56,931 bases of DNA from Nocardia brasiliensis IFM 10847 (GTDB taxonomy: Bacteria; Actinomycetota; Actinomycetes; Mycobacteriales; Mycobacteriaceae), in NCBI RefSeq assembly GCF_000710915.1, contig NZ_BAUA01000190.1:1-56931 (forward strand). The letters are read 5' to 3'. Positions 1 through 8,813 of this stretch are shown in pieces (positions within the stretch are counted from its first letter, which is position 1; each line of letters opens with the position of its first letter). The notes under the pieces were generated by a model. It had not been told where the DNA came from. It did no database searches and saw nothing but the letters and a program-made list of their open reading frames with translations. The position numbers and the translations under genes were made by a program.

Positions 1-41
1 GAGCGCCGAGGTGTCGGTCCCTGCCGGACCTCGGCGGAGAC

Positions 42-854
42 TTGGCCGGGACGTACCGCCGCACCCCGAGCAGCGGCGCGAGCATCGATGCGCAAACCTG
101 CGCGGCCGACCTGGCCGCACTCGACCGCGACGGCTACGTCATCCTGCCCGACCTGCTGAGCCCACAGGAACTCGAGGAAATCCGTGCGGCGGTCGTGCCG
201 CTGCTGGATCAGCACGGACGCAACAAGTTCGAGGGGCACACCACCCAGCGGATCTACAGCGTGCTCAACAAAACGCGCACCTGCGACCGCATCGCCGACC
301 ATCCGCGGGTACTCGCGCTGCTGGATCGCTTGTTCCTGCCGAACTACCTGCTGTCGATGCTTCAGGTGATCAACATCCTGCCGGGTGAGCAGGCCCAGAT
401 GTTGCACACCGACGACGGCTTCTACCCGCTGCCGCGCCCGCGTGCCGCACTCGGCGCCGCGACGATCTGGGCGATCGACGATTTCACCGCCGAGAACGGC
501 GCCACCGACATCATCGCGGGCAGTCACCGGTGGGGGCATCGCGTGCCCGAGGAATCCGAGCGCGAACCCGTGGTGATGCGCGCGGGCTCCTGCGTGTTCT
601 TCCTCGGCACCCTCTGGCACGGCGGCGGCGCCAACCGTTCGGCGCAGCCACGCCTCGCCCTGACCGCCCAATACTGCGAACCCTGGCTGCGACCGCAGGA
701 AGCGTTCACCCTCTCGACCACCCGCGACACCGTCCGCGCGGTCTCCGAGGACATCCGCCGCATGCTCGGATACAGCATCCACCCGCCCTTCATCGGCCAG
801 GTCGACGGCATGCACCCCAAACGCCTGCTGGAACCCGGCGCCCCGCCGCTGTGA
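42..854 (+). CDS. Phytanoyl-CoA dioxygenase (PhyH) family protein
   Basis: Non-heme Fe(II)/2-oxoglutarate oxygenase of the PhyH type, which hydroxylates or otherwise oxidises small molecules; the substrate is unknown. The iron-binding HxD motif is visible in LHTDDGFY (about residues 121-128), and the distal His is probably in TLWHGGGANRS (about 195). The N-terminal segment 'LDRDGYVILPDLLS' is typical of the family. The start is uncertain: the first usable codon here is TTG at 42, but the frame is open to the window edge, so the true start may lie upstream. Length (270 aa) fits a complete family member. It is followed by a gap of 86 bases and a co-oriented hydrolase. Confidence 0.8.
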   Translation: MAGTYRRTPSSGASIDAQTCAADLAALDRDGYVILPDLLSPQELEEIRAAVVPLLDQHGRNKFEGHTTQRIYSVLNKTRTCDRIADHPRVLALLDRLFLPNYLLSMLQVINILPGEQAQMLHTDDGFYPLPRPRAALGAATIWAIDDFTAENGATDIIAGSHRWGHRVPEESEREPVVMRAGSCVFFLGTLWHGGGANRSAQPRLALTAQYCEPWLRPQEAFTLSTTRDTVRAVSEDIRRMLGYSIHPPFIGQVDGMHPKRLLEPGAPPL

Positions 855-940
855 GCCTCGCGACGGGCGGTAGCGACACGCTGGTTTCGCTTATAGCGCA
901 AGGGATTCCCGCGACGCGGCGAGCGCTCTAGCGTGGGCGC

Positions 941-1747
941 ATGACTTCACCGATCACCGGCACGGCCGCGGGTGTGCCGTTCACCGCTCTACCGCCGTCC
1001 GGGGACGCCGCCGGCGCGCCGATGATCGTCACCTGGCACATGCTGGACGCGCCCCGCACCGACGCCGCGTTCGCGGCCGCCCTGCCGATGGCGGGCCTGC
1101 CCGCCTGGCGGGTGCATCTCGGCATGCCGATGTGCGGGGCGCGCATGGTCGACGGCAGCACCGACGCCATCGTCGCCCTCTTCAACGAAGACCCCCTGAT
1201 GTCCTTCCTCTACCCGTTCGCGCAGCAGGCGACCGCGGAATTCCCGGCCGCCCTCGCGGATCTGCGGGAGCAGTTGCCGGTCGACGACGGCCCGATCGGC
1301 GTACTCGGCGGTTCGCTCGGCGGAGCCGTCGCGCTGAACGTGCTCACCACGACCGACATTCCGGTCTTCGCCGCCGCGATCGTGAACGGCGCCATCCGCA
1401 TGCGTTCGGTGGTCGACCTGTTCCCCGGCGAGTATGCCTATGATGCCGAATCCGAAAAGGCCGTCGACAGTTTGGATTTCGTCACCGAAGCCGCGCGCCT
1501 TGCCGACCGCGCGCCCCTGCTCGTCGTCAGCGGCGAACTCGACCATCCCGCCTTCCGCGCCGACGCCGCCCGTCTCGTCGCCGCCATCGGCCCGCGCGCC
1601 GAACTCTGCCCCATCCCCGGCCTCGCCCACCCGCTGGCCGACGAACCCGGCCTCGCTCCCGCGCCCCAATCCGCCCGAGCCCGCGCAGTGGACACCGCCC
1701 TCACCGAGTGGTTCGCACAGCAGCTCACGCAAGCCCCCACGCCCTAG
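941..1747 (+). CDS. Alpha/beta hydrolase family protein
   Basis: 268-aa soluble protein with an alpha/beta-hydrolase layout. The nucleophile elbow is GGSLGG (about residues 126-131, nucleophile Ser), a later acid is plausible in 'SGELDHP', and the catalytic His is probably in 'GLAHPLAD'. No signal peptide is evident. The substrate cannot be read from the sequence. ATG start; convergent with the M14 carboxypeptidase across a hairpin at 1806-1843. Confidence 0.72.
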   Translation: MTSPITGTAAGVPFTALPPSGDAAGAPMIVTWHMLDAPRTDAAFAAALPMAGLPAWRVHLGMPMCGARMVDGSTDAIVALFNEDPLMSFLYPFAQQATAEFPAALADLREQLPVDDGPIGVLGGSLGGAVALNVLTTTDIPVFAAAIVNGAIRMRSVVDLFPGEYAYDAESEKAVDSLDFVTEAARLADRAPLLVVSGELDHPAFRADAARLVAAIGPRAELCPIPGLAHPLADEPGLAPAPQSARARAVDTALTEWFAQQLTQAPTP

Positions 1748-1805
1748 ACACCCACGACACCAGTTGTCCCGCTGAACTATTCGGGATCCTGCCGACACGA
1801 CAAGG

Positions 1806-1843
1806 CCCACCGGCCCGGGCCGCCCTTCGACCAGACCGGTGGG
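1806..1843. terminator. Hairpin between convergent genes
   Basis: Inverted repeat CCCACCGG (1806-1813) and CCGGTGGG (1836-1843) with a GC-rich loop of 22 bases, between the stops of the hydrolase (1747) and the carboxypeptidase (1856). Position suggests a bidirectional terminator. There is no U-tract, which is common in actinobacteria. Confidence 0.5.
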
Positions 1844-1855
1844 ACGACGAGCCGA

Positions 1856-3250
1856 TCAGGACGTCTGCCCGCCCTGCTTGTAAGGCGCGTTCGCCAGCTG
1901 AGCGGCGGTGCTGAACGCCTTCTTCATCTGTGGCCAGAAGGTACTTTCCACGCACGAGTAGCGCGGCATGAAACCGCCGCACGACCCCGAACTGTTCGGG
2001 CCGATTTCGATGGTGATGGCGGCCAAGCCCAATGCGCCGTGGGCTTGGTCGTCGGTCGTTCCGGTGGTCGAGTATCCGACGGTTTCCTCCGAAGTGCCGA
2101 CGACGAATCCGCTGGGCACGATCTTCTTCGTCAACGCGCGCAACTGCGTGGCATTGCGGCTCGTGGCATTGCTCGGGATGATTCCGTAGTTGCCGTACGC
2201 GTGCAGATCGATCACGATGCCGGTCGCGGTTTGCGGAACGTCACCGCCGCCGCTGGGCCGCTGGTTGGTGAACAGGCTCGCATAGAGCTTCTGAATCGCC
2301 TGAGTTTCCGGTTCGGAGGCCGCCCGCGGACCCTGATAGGTCTGCGAGCAAGGGTTGCGGGAGTCCCCGCCCCAGCGGACGGTGAAATTGCGATTCAGGT
2401 CCACACCGGGGCCTTGACCGGAACCGTCGACGACGGAGCACGACGCCGGAGTCGCGCTGTTGTTCACGTTCTTGCGTTGCATCTTGGGCCGATTACCGCC
2501 GCTGGCGGTGACGTCGACGCCGTCCGGGTTGGTCACCGGGACCACCCAGACCTCGGTGTTGTCCAGGATCGAGGTCACCGCGGGATCGGTGCCGTAGCCG
2601 GTGGCGAGATAATCGATCCACTTCCACGCCAATTCACCGGTGGCCAGTTCGCGGGCATGGATCTGCGCGGTCAGCAGAAATCGCGGTTTGCGCGTGGTGG
2701 GCGCCAGATCACACCCGACGGGTTTCATCGTGGTTTTCGCGGCGGCTTTCTCCGCATCGGTCCCCGCGGACGTGCCGGTCAGGCAGATCACGTTCATCGT
2801 GTGCCCGCCCCGGCCCCGGTCGGCCAGCCACGATTTGCCGATGTTGTGCACCTGCGCGATGCCGGGATATTTGGCGGCGGTATCGGTCGCATGCCGAAGC
2901 AGATCGGCCGCGGTGTGATAGCCACCGTAATAGGTGGCATCAGGAGTCCGCCGCTCCGTAGGGTCCGATTTGTAGACCGGCGCCTTCTTGGTAAGGGTCA
3001 GCCCCTTCGCGCGCAGCGCCTGGGCACCGGCCTCGTCGACCGCGATGGTCACCTTGCCCGGTCCGGCGGGCACCATTTCGATCCCCGCGTTCTCGATGAT
3101 CTCCACCTGCGCCCGCGACGGCACCGGCACATCCCAATAGTAGGGGGAATCATCGGCGGCATTCGCCGTCACCGGACAGAAGAATAGCGTCGAGAATCCA
3201 CCGACCGCCGCCACGGTGAGAGACGCAAGAATATTGCGAAAACTGCTCAT
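1856..3250 (-). CDS. Secreted zinc carboxypeptidase, M14 family
   Basis: Exported metallocarboxypeptidase that would trim C-terminal residues from peptides outside the cell. Start chosen at ATG 3250, which gives a Sec signal peptide ending near 'VTANAADD' (about residue 33); longer upstream reading is non-coding in character. A propeptide-like segment follows to about residue 100. Zinc ligands are HARE (H-x-x-E in 'QIHARELATGE') and the later His of 'DLHAYGNYG'; the catalytic Glu is in 'ITIEIGPN'. The substrate-binding 'NPDGVDV' and 'DLNRNF' motifs are present. Length 464 aa fits actinobacterial secreted M14 enzymes. Monocistronic, divergent from the YbdK-type ligase. Confidence 0.9.
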   Translation of the reverse strand: MSSFRNILASLTVAAVGGFSTLFFCPVTANAADDSPYYWDVPVPSRAQVEIIENAGIEMVPAGPGKVTIAVDEAGAQALRAKGLTLTKKAPVYKSDPTERRTPDATYYGGYHTAADLLRHATDTAAKYPGIAQVHNIGKSWLADRGRGGHTMNVICLTGTSAGTDAEKAAAKTTMKPVGCDLAPTTRKPRFLLTAQIHARELATGELAWKWIDYLATGYGTDPAVTSILDNTEVWVVPVTNPDGVDVTASGGNRPKMQRKNVNNSATPASCSVVDGSGQGPGVDLNRNFTVRWGGDSRNPCSQTYQGPRAASEPETQAIQKLYASLFTNQRPSGGGDVPQTATGIVIDLHAYGNYGIIPSNATSRNATQLRALTKKIVPSGFVVGTSEETVGYSTTGTTDDQAHGALGLAAITIEIGPNSSGSCGGFMPRYSCVESTFWPQMKKAFSTAAQLANAPYKQGGQTS

Positions 3251-3534
3251 GGACTTTCCTAGTCTTGGGCGGCGACCACGGCCACCGCGAGCCATGTCGT
3301 TCTTCTGTGCGGAGATTAAGCTGGTGCGTCGGCACGGAGAAACCCCAGTCGGCGAGTGGGGAACCGCCCCGGGTGGCGGCACACTCGCAGCACTCTGTAA
3401 GGTCTCGCACAACAGGTTTCGCCGATCCGCGCATCTTTTGCGCAGGCCCGGGTAAAGCACGGCCAACAGCGGTCACCGGAGGTGGTCTCGCCGGAGGGCG
3501 TGCACCTGTCCGGATCGGCGAGGAGTTCGATCGA

Positions 3535-4632
3535 ATGCAAGCACTCACGGTAGGTTTCGAAGAGGAATTTCTTCTGGTCGACGCGGAAGGCCGGCCGGTA
3601 CCCGAATTCGACGCGGTCTGCGGCTGGCTGACGGACAAACTCGAGGCTGCCGACAGCGCCCGGTTCAAGCCGCAACTGCAGCTGACGCAGATCGAGACGA
3701 TCAGCGGCATCCACACCAGCATGACCGCGCTGGCGAGCGAATTGCGCAGCGCCAGAGCCGCGCTCGCCGCCGCGGGCGACGCGTGCGCCGTAACGGTGCT
3801 GCCGGTCGGCACCGCACCGCATCCGATCGCCGACAACACTCCGCTGCCCGACTCGGGCCGCTCTGCCCGGATCCACGATCGGTACCGCGGCGCGCTCCGC
3901 GACTACACCGCGTGCGGGGCACACGTGCACATCGGCGTCGCCGATCCGGAGCGCGCCGTGGCCGTCGTGAATCATCTGCGGCCGTGGTTGCCGACATTGC
4001 TTGCGGTCGGGGGGAATTCACCGTTCCACCGCGGCCGCGACTCCGGTTACAGCTCCTGGCGGATCGCCGAGCAGGCCCGCTTTCCCGGTGCCGGACTGCC
4101 GCCCTACGCGCGTTCGGCCGACGATTACGACGCACGGATCGCCACTCTCATCGAATGTGGTGCGCTCGTCGACGATCACATGTCGTTCTGGCTGGCCCGC
4201 CCGTCGAAGGTGTACCCCACCGTGGAGGTCCGCGCCGCCGACACCGCCGCCACCGTCGACGACGCGATCTTGCAGGCGGTGCTCACCCGCGGTCTGGTGC
4301 AGACGGCCCTGAACCAGCTGGACGAGGGCGTGGAAGGCCCCCGCATCGACGATCAGGTCGGCGCCGCGGCGATCTGGGCTGCCGCGCGCTACGGCTTGGC
4401 CGGCCCGGCCGTCGATCCGATCGAAGAGATCCGGGTGCCCGCGATACTGATGCTGCGTTCACTCGTTGCATGGATCGCGGACGCGCTCACCGCCGCCGAC
4501 GACACCGCCGTGGCAAGGCGCCTGTTACGCAATGTCGAACGCCACGGCACCGGCGCGGCACGCCAGCGCGGCGCCGCCCGGCCCGGCCTGCGCCACCTGG
4601 TCGACACGTTCCGTCTGACCAGCTGGCCGTGA
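3535..4632 (+). CDS. ybdK: Carboxylate-amine ligase, YbdK/GCS2 family
   Basis: ATP-dependent ligase of the glutamate-cysteine ligase type 2 family; YbdK proteins have weak gamma-glutamylcysteine synthetase activity and an unclear physiological substrate. ATG at 3535 gives the hallmark N-terminus 'LTVGFEEEFLLVD', and 365 aa matches the family. The internal signatures 'CGAHVHIGV' and 'GNSPF' are family motifs. The longer open frame from 3265 overlaps the divergent promoter region and looks non-coding. Actinobacterial EgtA belongs to a neighbouring GCS2 branch, but no other egt genes are nearby, so a role in ergothioneine synthesis is not supported. Confidence 0.85.
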   Translation: MQALTVGFEEEFLLVDAEGRPVPEFDAVCGWLTDKLEAADSARFKPQLQLTQIETISGIHTSMTALASELRSARAALAAAGDACAVTVLPVGTAPHPIADNTPLPDSGRSARIHDRYRGALRDYTACGAHVHIGVADPERAVAVVNHLRPWLPTLLAVGGNSPFHRGRDSGYSSWRIAEQARFPGAGLPPYARSADDYDARIATLIECGALVDDHMSFWLARPSKVYPTVEVRAADTAATVDDAILQAVLTRGLVQTALNQLDEGVEGPRIDDQVGAAAIWAAARYGLAGPAVDPIEEIRVPAILMLRSLVAWIADALTAADDTAVARRLLRNVERHGTGAARQRGAARPGLRHLVDTFRLTSWP

Positions 4633-4642
4633 CGCACAAACA

Positions 4643-4679
4643 GCGTTGCCGGTCAGCGGGTTTCGCTGACCGGCAACGC
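4643..4679. terminator. Perfect 15-bp stem-loop terminator
   Basis: Left arm 4643-4657 (GCGTTGCCGGTCAGC) pairs perfectly with 4665-4679 around a loop of 7 bases. It lies exactly between the convergent stops of the YbdK-type gene (4632) and the CsbD gene (4699), so it probably serves both strands. Confidence 0.85.
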
Positions 4680-4698
4680 GGCACAGGCGGTGCGACGA

Positions 4699-4941
4699 CT
4701 AGTTGTGCTGATGTCCGGCCTGACGCGCCTCGTTCACATCGGCTTCCGCGCGAGCCTTCTCCGCCGCGGCTTCCTTCTGCGCGGCCTCGCGCTCGGATTC
4801 GGCCTTGTCCTGCTGCGCTTTGCCCTCACCTTTGAGGTTCTCGTCACCGGTGACCACACCGGCGGCCTCCTTGGCCTTGCCTTTCACGTCTTCGACGACA
4901 CCTTCGACGCCCTCGCGGGGGCCACTTCCATGTTCTGACAC
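4699..4941 (-). CDS. CsbD family stress-response protein
   Basis: 80-aa hydrophilic, charge-rich protein. The N-terminal 'GVVEDVKGKAKEAAG' and 'GDENLKGEGKAQQ' are the CsbD signature. CsbD-like proteins are abundant under general stress in many bacteria, with no defined biochemical activity. The C-terminal third is an Ala/Glu-rich helix ending in His residues. It lies downstream of the SDR gene on the same strand, and such SDR/CsbD pairs often belong to stress regulons. Confidence 0.88.
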   Translation of the reverse strand: MSEHGSGPREGVEGVVEDVKGKAKEAAGVVTGDENLKGEGKAQQDKAESEREAAQKEAAAEKARAEADVNEARQAGHQHN

Positions 4942-5018
4942 AGTTATTCACCTTTCGAGCTGCGACTGCGGCTGACCTTCGGCGCTTACCCGGAGTCGTT
5001 CGACTCAATCCACCGCGA

Positions 5019-5858
5019 TCAAAGGATCGGCCTGCCGCCGGTCACGGCGATCCGCGCGCCGGAGATGTAGCTGCCGTCCTCGGATGCCAGCAGCACGTAG
5101 GCCGGGGCGAGTTCGGCGGGTTGGCCCGCACGCCCCAGCGGCACGTCGTCGCCGAAGTTGGCCACCTTCTTCGGCGGCATCGTGGACGGGATCAGCGGCG
5201 TCCAGATCGGTCCTGGCGCAACGCTGTTCACCCGGATCCCGCGCTCGCCGAGCAGCTGGGCCAGGCTCGCGGAGAAGTTCGCGATCGCCGCTTTCGTCGC
5301 CGCGTAGGGCGCGAGGGTCGGTGAGGGCATATCGGAGTTGACCGACGAACTGCCGATGATCGACGCGCCCGGCTGCATGTGCGGCAGCGCGGCCTTGACC
5401 AAGCGGAAGTACGCGCTGACGTTCACCTGGAAGGTGTGATCGAACTCCTCGTCGCTGATCTCTTCCAACGTCTCGTGCGTCATCTGATAGGCCGCGTTGC
5501 TGACCAGGACGTCGATCTTCCCGAACTCTTGCACGGCCCGATCGATGACCGTCCGGCACTGTCCCGGCTCGGCGAGATCGCCGGGCACCAGCACCGCCTT
5601 GCGCCCGGCCTGCTCGACCAGTTCGGCCACTTCCTTGGCGTCTTCGTCTTCACTCAGATAGGAGAGCACCACGTCCGCGCCTTCGCGCGCGAAGGCGATC
5701 GCGACCGCGCGCCCGATACCGCTGTCGGCACCGGTGATCACGGCCGCCTTGCCGGCCAGCTTGCCCGACCCCTGGTAACTGTCCTCCCCGCAGTCCGGCA
5801 CCGGGTCCATCCGTGCCTGCACGCCGGGAACCGGCTGCTGTTGTTCAGGAAATCCCAT
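5019..5858 (-). CDS. SDR family oxidoreductase (YghA/general-stress type)
   Basis: NAD(P)-dependent short-chain dehydrogenase. It has an N-terminal extension with a 'DCGEDSYQGSGKL' stretch typical of the YghA/YdaD subfamily, the cofactor motif TGADSGIG, and the catalytic Ser (GSSSV) with YAATK. ATG 5858 is preferred over the GTG at 5864 because GAGAGGAGT lies 5 bases upstream of the ATG. About 280 aa fits the subfamily. The substrate is unknown. Adjacent to the CsbD gene. Confidence 0.88.
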   Translation of the reverse strand: MGFPEQQQPVPGVQARMDPVPDCGEDSYQGSGKLAGKAAVITGADSGIGRAVAIAFAREGADVVLSYLSEDEDAKEVAELVEQAGRKAVLVPGDLAEPGQCRTVIDRAVQEFGKIDVLVSNAAYQMTHETLEEISDEEFDHTFQVNVSAYFRLVKAALPHMQPGASIIGSSSVNSDMPSPTLAPYAATKAAIANFSASLAQLLGERGIRVNSVAPGPIWTPLIPSTMPPKKVANFGDDVPLGRAGQPAELAPAYVLLASEDGSYISGARIAVTGGRPIL

Positions 5859-5988
5859 GACCACTCCTCTCGTTGCACCCTGCCGTGTATTCGCCGACTA
5901 CCGCGATATGTGGTCGGCAAACACCAGGTCGGCGCGTTTCGACCTCCCGGCCGCGACAGGCAGGAGCAGAAGTGGTTCCCGGGCTCCG

Positions 5989-7716
5989 CTACCCGGCGAC
6001 CTCGACTGGGCTCACGGGCAACCAATTGTCCTGCAACAGCTCGGAAATGAACTCGTGTACCGCGTCCTGACCTCCGTCGGCGCGCTTGCCTGCCAGCGGC
6101 AGATCGCGCAACGTGAACGTGCGTGCATCGATGTCGCACGCGTCCGTCGGGAAGCCGATGCGGGTCGCCGCGCGAGCCATGATCACCTGCATCATGGCCT
6201 CGAGGACGCGCCGGTTGGCGCCGAGCCGACGACGTATCTCCGCCGAGCCGAGCCGACCGTGGTCGCCGGACGTACCGAATGACGACTTCAGGGCCGGCGT
6301 GCCGGTGTGATCGAAGAAGTGACAGTGATCGCGCCCCGGTTCCCGCTCATCCCATTCCCGGAAGAAGGCCTGCATGCGCTCGTTCAACAGCCGGAAGTCG
6401 GCCAACTCGGCGCCGATGACCGCGGGTGCGTAGGCGTCGGTGGTGTCGCTGCGGATCAGCAGGCCCAAGAACGCATGGTGCAGATACCGGTCGAAGATCA
6501 GCTTCGCGAACCACACCTGCGGGTTGCCCATCAGCCTGTACTGATCGGTCCACACCGGCAGCAAGGTGTCGTACACCTCGAGGTAGAAGTCGTTCAGTCG
6601 CGCCGCGAGGTCATCGATGGCCGCCCCGTCGAGGTCGCGAACGACCATATCGGTCACCAAGGTATTGGACATCGCGATGAAATCGCTGCCGGGCGAGTAC
6701 AGCGGATCATTGAAGACACCCGCTTCGCCGGTCAACGCCCACCGATCGCGGGAATACACCTGCGCGCAACTATGGGCGAAGTGCCGCAGCCGCTTGAAGT
6801 CCTGCAACGACTCCCGGTGCCGGGCGACGGCGCGCGCGACCTCGGGCTCGTGCCGGGTCAGCCAGTCGAGCGCGGCGTCGAACGTGCCGATCTCTTCGAA
6901 CGGCACATACCGCGGGTCGGACACGATACCGACGCTGATCGACCCCGACACCAAGGGGATGAGCCAGACCCAATAGCCCTTGCCCATGAGATGATTGGTG
7001 GACCGCCAGCGCAATCCTTCCGAAACCCTCTCTCGCCAGGCAGATTTGGCAGCCGCGGAGGTGCCCACCTCTTCCTCGACGAGGTCATCCATCCAGATCA
7101 TCTCGCTCAGCCGGAACCAGACGGCGTCGCAGTTGTGCGGGCTGTCCTTGCGCAGTCCGAGTTTGCTCTTGAGCAAGCCGCGCCGACCGGTGGCGTCGAT
7201 CACCCACCGCGCCTGCACGGTCTGTCCAGCGCCCGCTCGCGCGATCACGATCTCGTGCGGCGCACCCGATTTCAGGCGAACGTCGACAACGCGATACCCG
7301 TGCCGGAATTCCGCACCGGTCGCTGCGACGATCTCACCCAACGCGTTCTCGAAGACGCCGCGATCGAGCTGAAAGGTCGCCGCCGCGTAGAAGAACCCGC
7401 TGGGTCCCGATTCCGCGCGCTGTGACAGCGGCGGTGGCGGGACCGAAACGGACGGCAGGAATCGCAGGCCGGTCTTGCGAATCTGGGCCTGCTCCAGATG
7501 TTCTCGCAGTTGCAGCGTTTCCGCAAAGTAGGTGCCGCTGATCACGACCGTGGATTCGCCCACCTTGTGCGCGGCCGCGCGGACCGGATGCGGCACCCGC
7601 TCTACCACGAGGACGGTGGTTTCCGGTCTGCGCAAGAGCACCTGCCGGGCGACGCTGAGCCCGGCCAGCCCACCGCCCAGCACGACGACGTCATAGTCCG
7701 AACGGTCGGTGATCAC
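5989..7716 (-). CDS. Flavin-dependent halogenase-like monooxygenase
   Basis: Large FAD enzyme of the tryptophan-halogenase superfamily. It has an N-terminal dinucleotide fold GGGLAG (about residues 14-19), the 'HKVGEST' motif (50-56), a Lys near residue 81 in 'RKTGLRF' that aligns with the catalytic Lys of PrnA/RebH (K-x-x-[IL]-[KR]-F), and the halogenase signature WxWxIP as WVWLIP. These support FADH2-dependent halogenation through HOCl and a lysine chloramine, with chloride or bromide as halide. The GTG at 7716 is preferred: it overlaps the upstream TGA as GTGA and has an AAGGGA site, whereas ATG 7737 would overlap by 25 bases. Last gene of the minus lux-like operon. The substrate is unknown. 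Confidence 0.8.
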   Translation of the reverse strand: MITDRSDYDVVVLGGGLAGLSVARQVLLRRPETTVLVVERVPHPVRAAAHKVGESTVVISGTYFAETLQLREHLEQAQIRKTGLRFLPSVSVPPPPLSQRAESGPSGFFYAAATFQLDRGVFENALGEIVAATGAEFRHGYRVVDVRLKSGAPHEIVIARAGAGQTVQARWVIDATGRRGLLKSKLGLRKDSPHNCDAVWFRLSEMIWMDDLVEEEVGTSAAAKSAWRERVSEGLRWRSTNHLMGKGYWVWLIPLVSGSISVGIVSDPRYVPFEEIGTFDAALDWLTRHEPEVARAVARHRESLQDFKRLRHFAHSCAQVYSRDRWALTGEAGVFNDPLYSPGSDFIAMSNTLVTDMVVRDLDGAAIDDLAARLNDFYLEVYDTLLPVWTDQYRLMGNPQVWFAKLIFDRYLHHAFLGLLIRSDTTDAYAPAVIGAELADFRLLNERMQAFFREWDEREPGRDHCHFFDHTGTPALKSSFGTSGDHGRLGSAEIRRRLGANRRVLEAMMQVIMARAATRIGFPTDACDIDARTFTLRDLPLAGKRADGGQDAVHEFISELLQDNWLPVSPVEVAG

Positions 7717-8798
7717 GGTACGAGCGTCCCTTCGCACGCGGCGGCGACGGGTCGCAGCACCTCGTCCATGCAGCGTCGCATCGCCCGATAGGTGGGCTCC
7801 CCTGGTGGATTCGCGTCAAAGGCGAGTATGTAGTGCCCGAGTCCGGTCGACTCGTACAGCTGCGTGAGGCGGTCCCGGCAGCGCTGCGGCGTGCCGACCA
7901 GATTGAGCGGAATCATCTTCTCGACCACGCCGGACGCGTCCCGGCCCCCGGCCTTGCGGCCCGCGTCGACCGCCTCGAAATAGGTGCGATAATTCGGCAG
8001 CAGGTGCCGACGCGCCAGCAACCCGTTGGCGGTCGCGCCCTCGGCGACCCACCACCCCACGTGCTCGCGTACGGTGTCCGCGGCGCGGTCGTCCGCATCA
8101 TCCAGTACGACGATGCAGGTCAACGCGTGCCGAGCGGCCGGGTCGAACTGTCCGTGCTGTCTTGCCGTTTCGCGGTATCGCGCCAGCAGTGCTCGCTTCT
8201 CGTTGTCAGGCATGGCTTCTCGGATCAGCAACGGGTATCCGTGCGCGGCCGCCCATCGGACGGTGTCCGGTGAGCCGGAGGCGACGTAGACCGGCGGATG
8301 CGGCCGCGTCAGCGGTTTCGGCTGCACCGGCACCGCGTCCAGGGCGCCGTCCATCGACGAGATCACGTACGGCTCTTCGCCCCACGCCCGCACCACCTGG
8401 TCCATGGTCTCGACCAGTGCACGGTGGTTGACCGTCATATCGACCTCGAAGGCTTCGAAATCCCGGGCGTAGGTGCCGCGGCCGATGCCGAAATCGAAAC
8501 GACCGCCGCTGAGATGATCGAGCATCGCGACTCGTTCGGCGAGCTTGATCGGATGCTCCAGCGGAACGATGGTGATCGCGGAGCCGACTCGGATCCGCTC
8601 GGATCCGCCCAGCAGGAACGAGGCCATGTTGAGGGCGTTGGTGCACAGGCTGTAGTTGGTGAAATGGTGTTCCAGCAGCCATATTCCGGAATAGCCGAGT
8701 TCCTCGGCCCACTGCGCCGACTGTATCGCGGCCGCGAACGTTTCCCGCTGACCGATCCCGGGCCGCTGCGCGACGCTCAGTACGATGTCGAATCTCAT
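7713..8798 (-). CDS. LuxA-like luciferase-family flavin monooxygenase
   Basis: 361-aa LLM-class monooxygenase with unusually clear resemblance to the bacterial luciferase alpha subunit (about 355 aa). 'WLLEHHFT' spans residues 40-47, placing His44 at the same number as the catalytic His44 of LuxA. 'GRFDFGIGRGTYARDF' matches the LuxA region, but Cys106 of LuxA is Gly106 here; Cys106 is not essential in LuxA. 'NLVGTPQ' matches the region after the LuxA mobile loop. FMN or F420 use cannot be decided from sequence. It sits in an operon with LuxC and opposite LuxE/LuxD, so an aldehyde is a plausible substrate. The LuxB partner is absent, and the natural reaction is unknown. Confidence 0.85.
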   Translation of the reverse strand: MRFDIVLSVAQRPGIGQRETFAAAIQSAQWAEELGYSGIWLLEHHFTNYSLCTNALNMASFLLGGSERIRVGSAITIVPLEHPIKLAERVAMLDHLSGGRFDFGIGRGTYARDFEAFEVDMTVNHRALVETMDQVVRAWGEEPYVISSMDGALDAVPVQPKPLTRPHPPVYVASGSPDTVRWAAAHGYPLLIREAMPDNEKRALLARYRETARQHGQFDPAARHALTCIVVLDDADDRAADTVREHVGWWVAEGATANGLLARRHLLPNYRTYFEAVDAGRKAGGRDASGVVEKMIPLNLVGTPQRCRDRLTQLYESTGLGHYILAFDANPPGEPTYRAMRRCMDEVLRPVAAACEGTLVP

Positions 8799-8813
8799 CT
8801 CCGGCTTTCCTCC

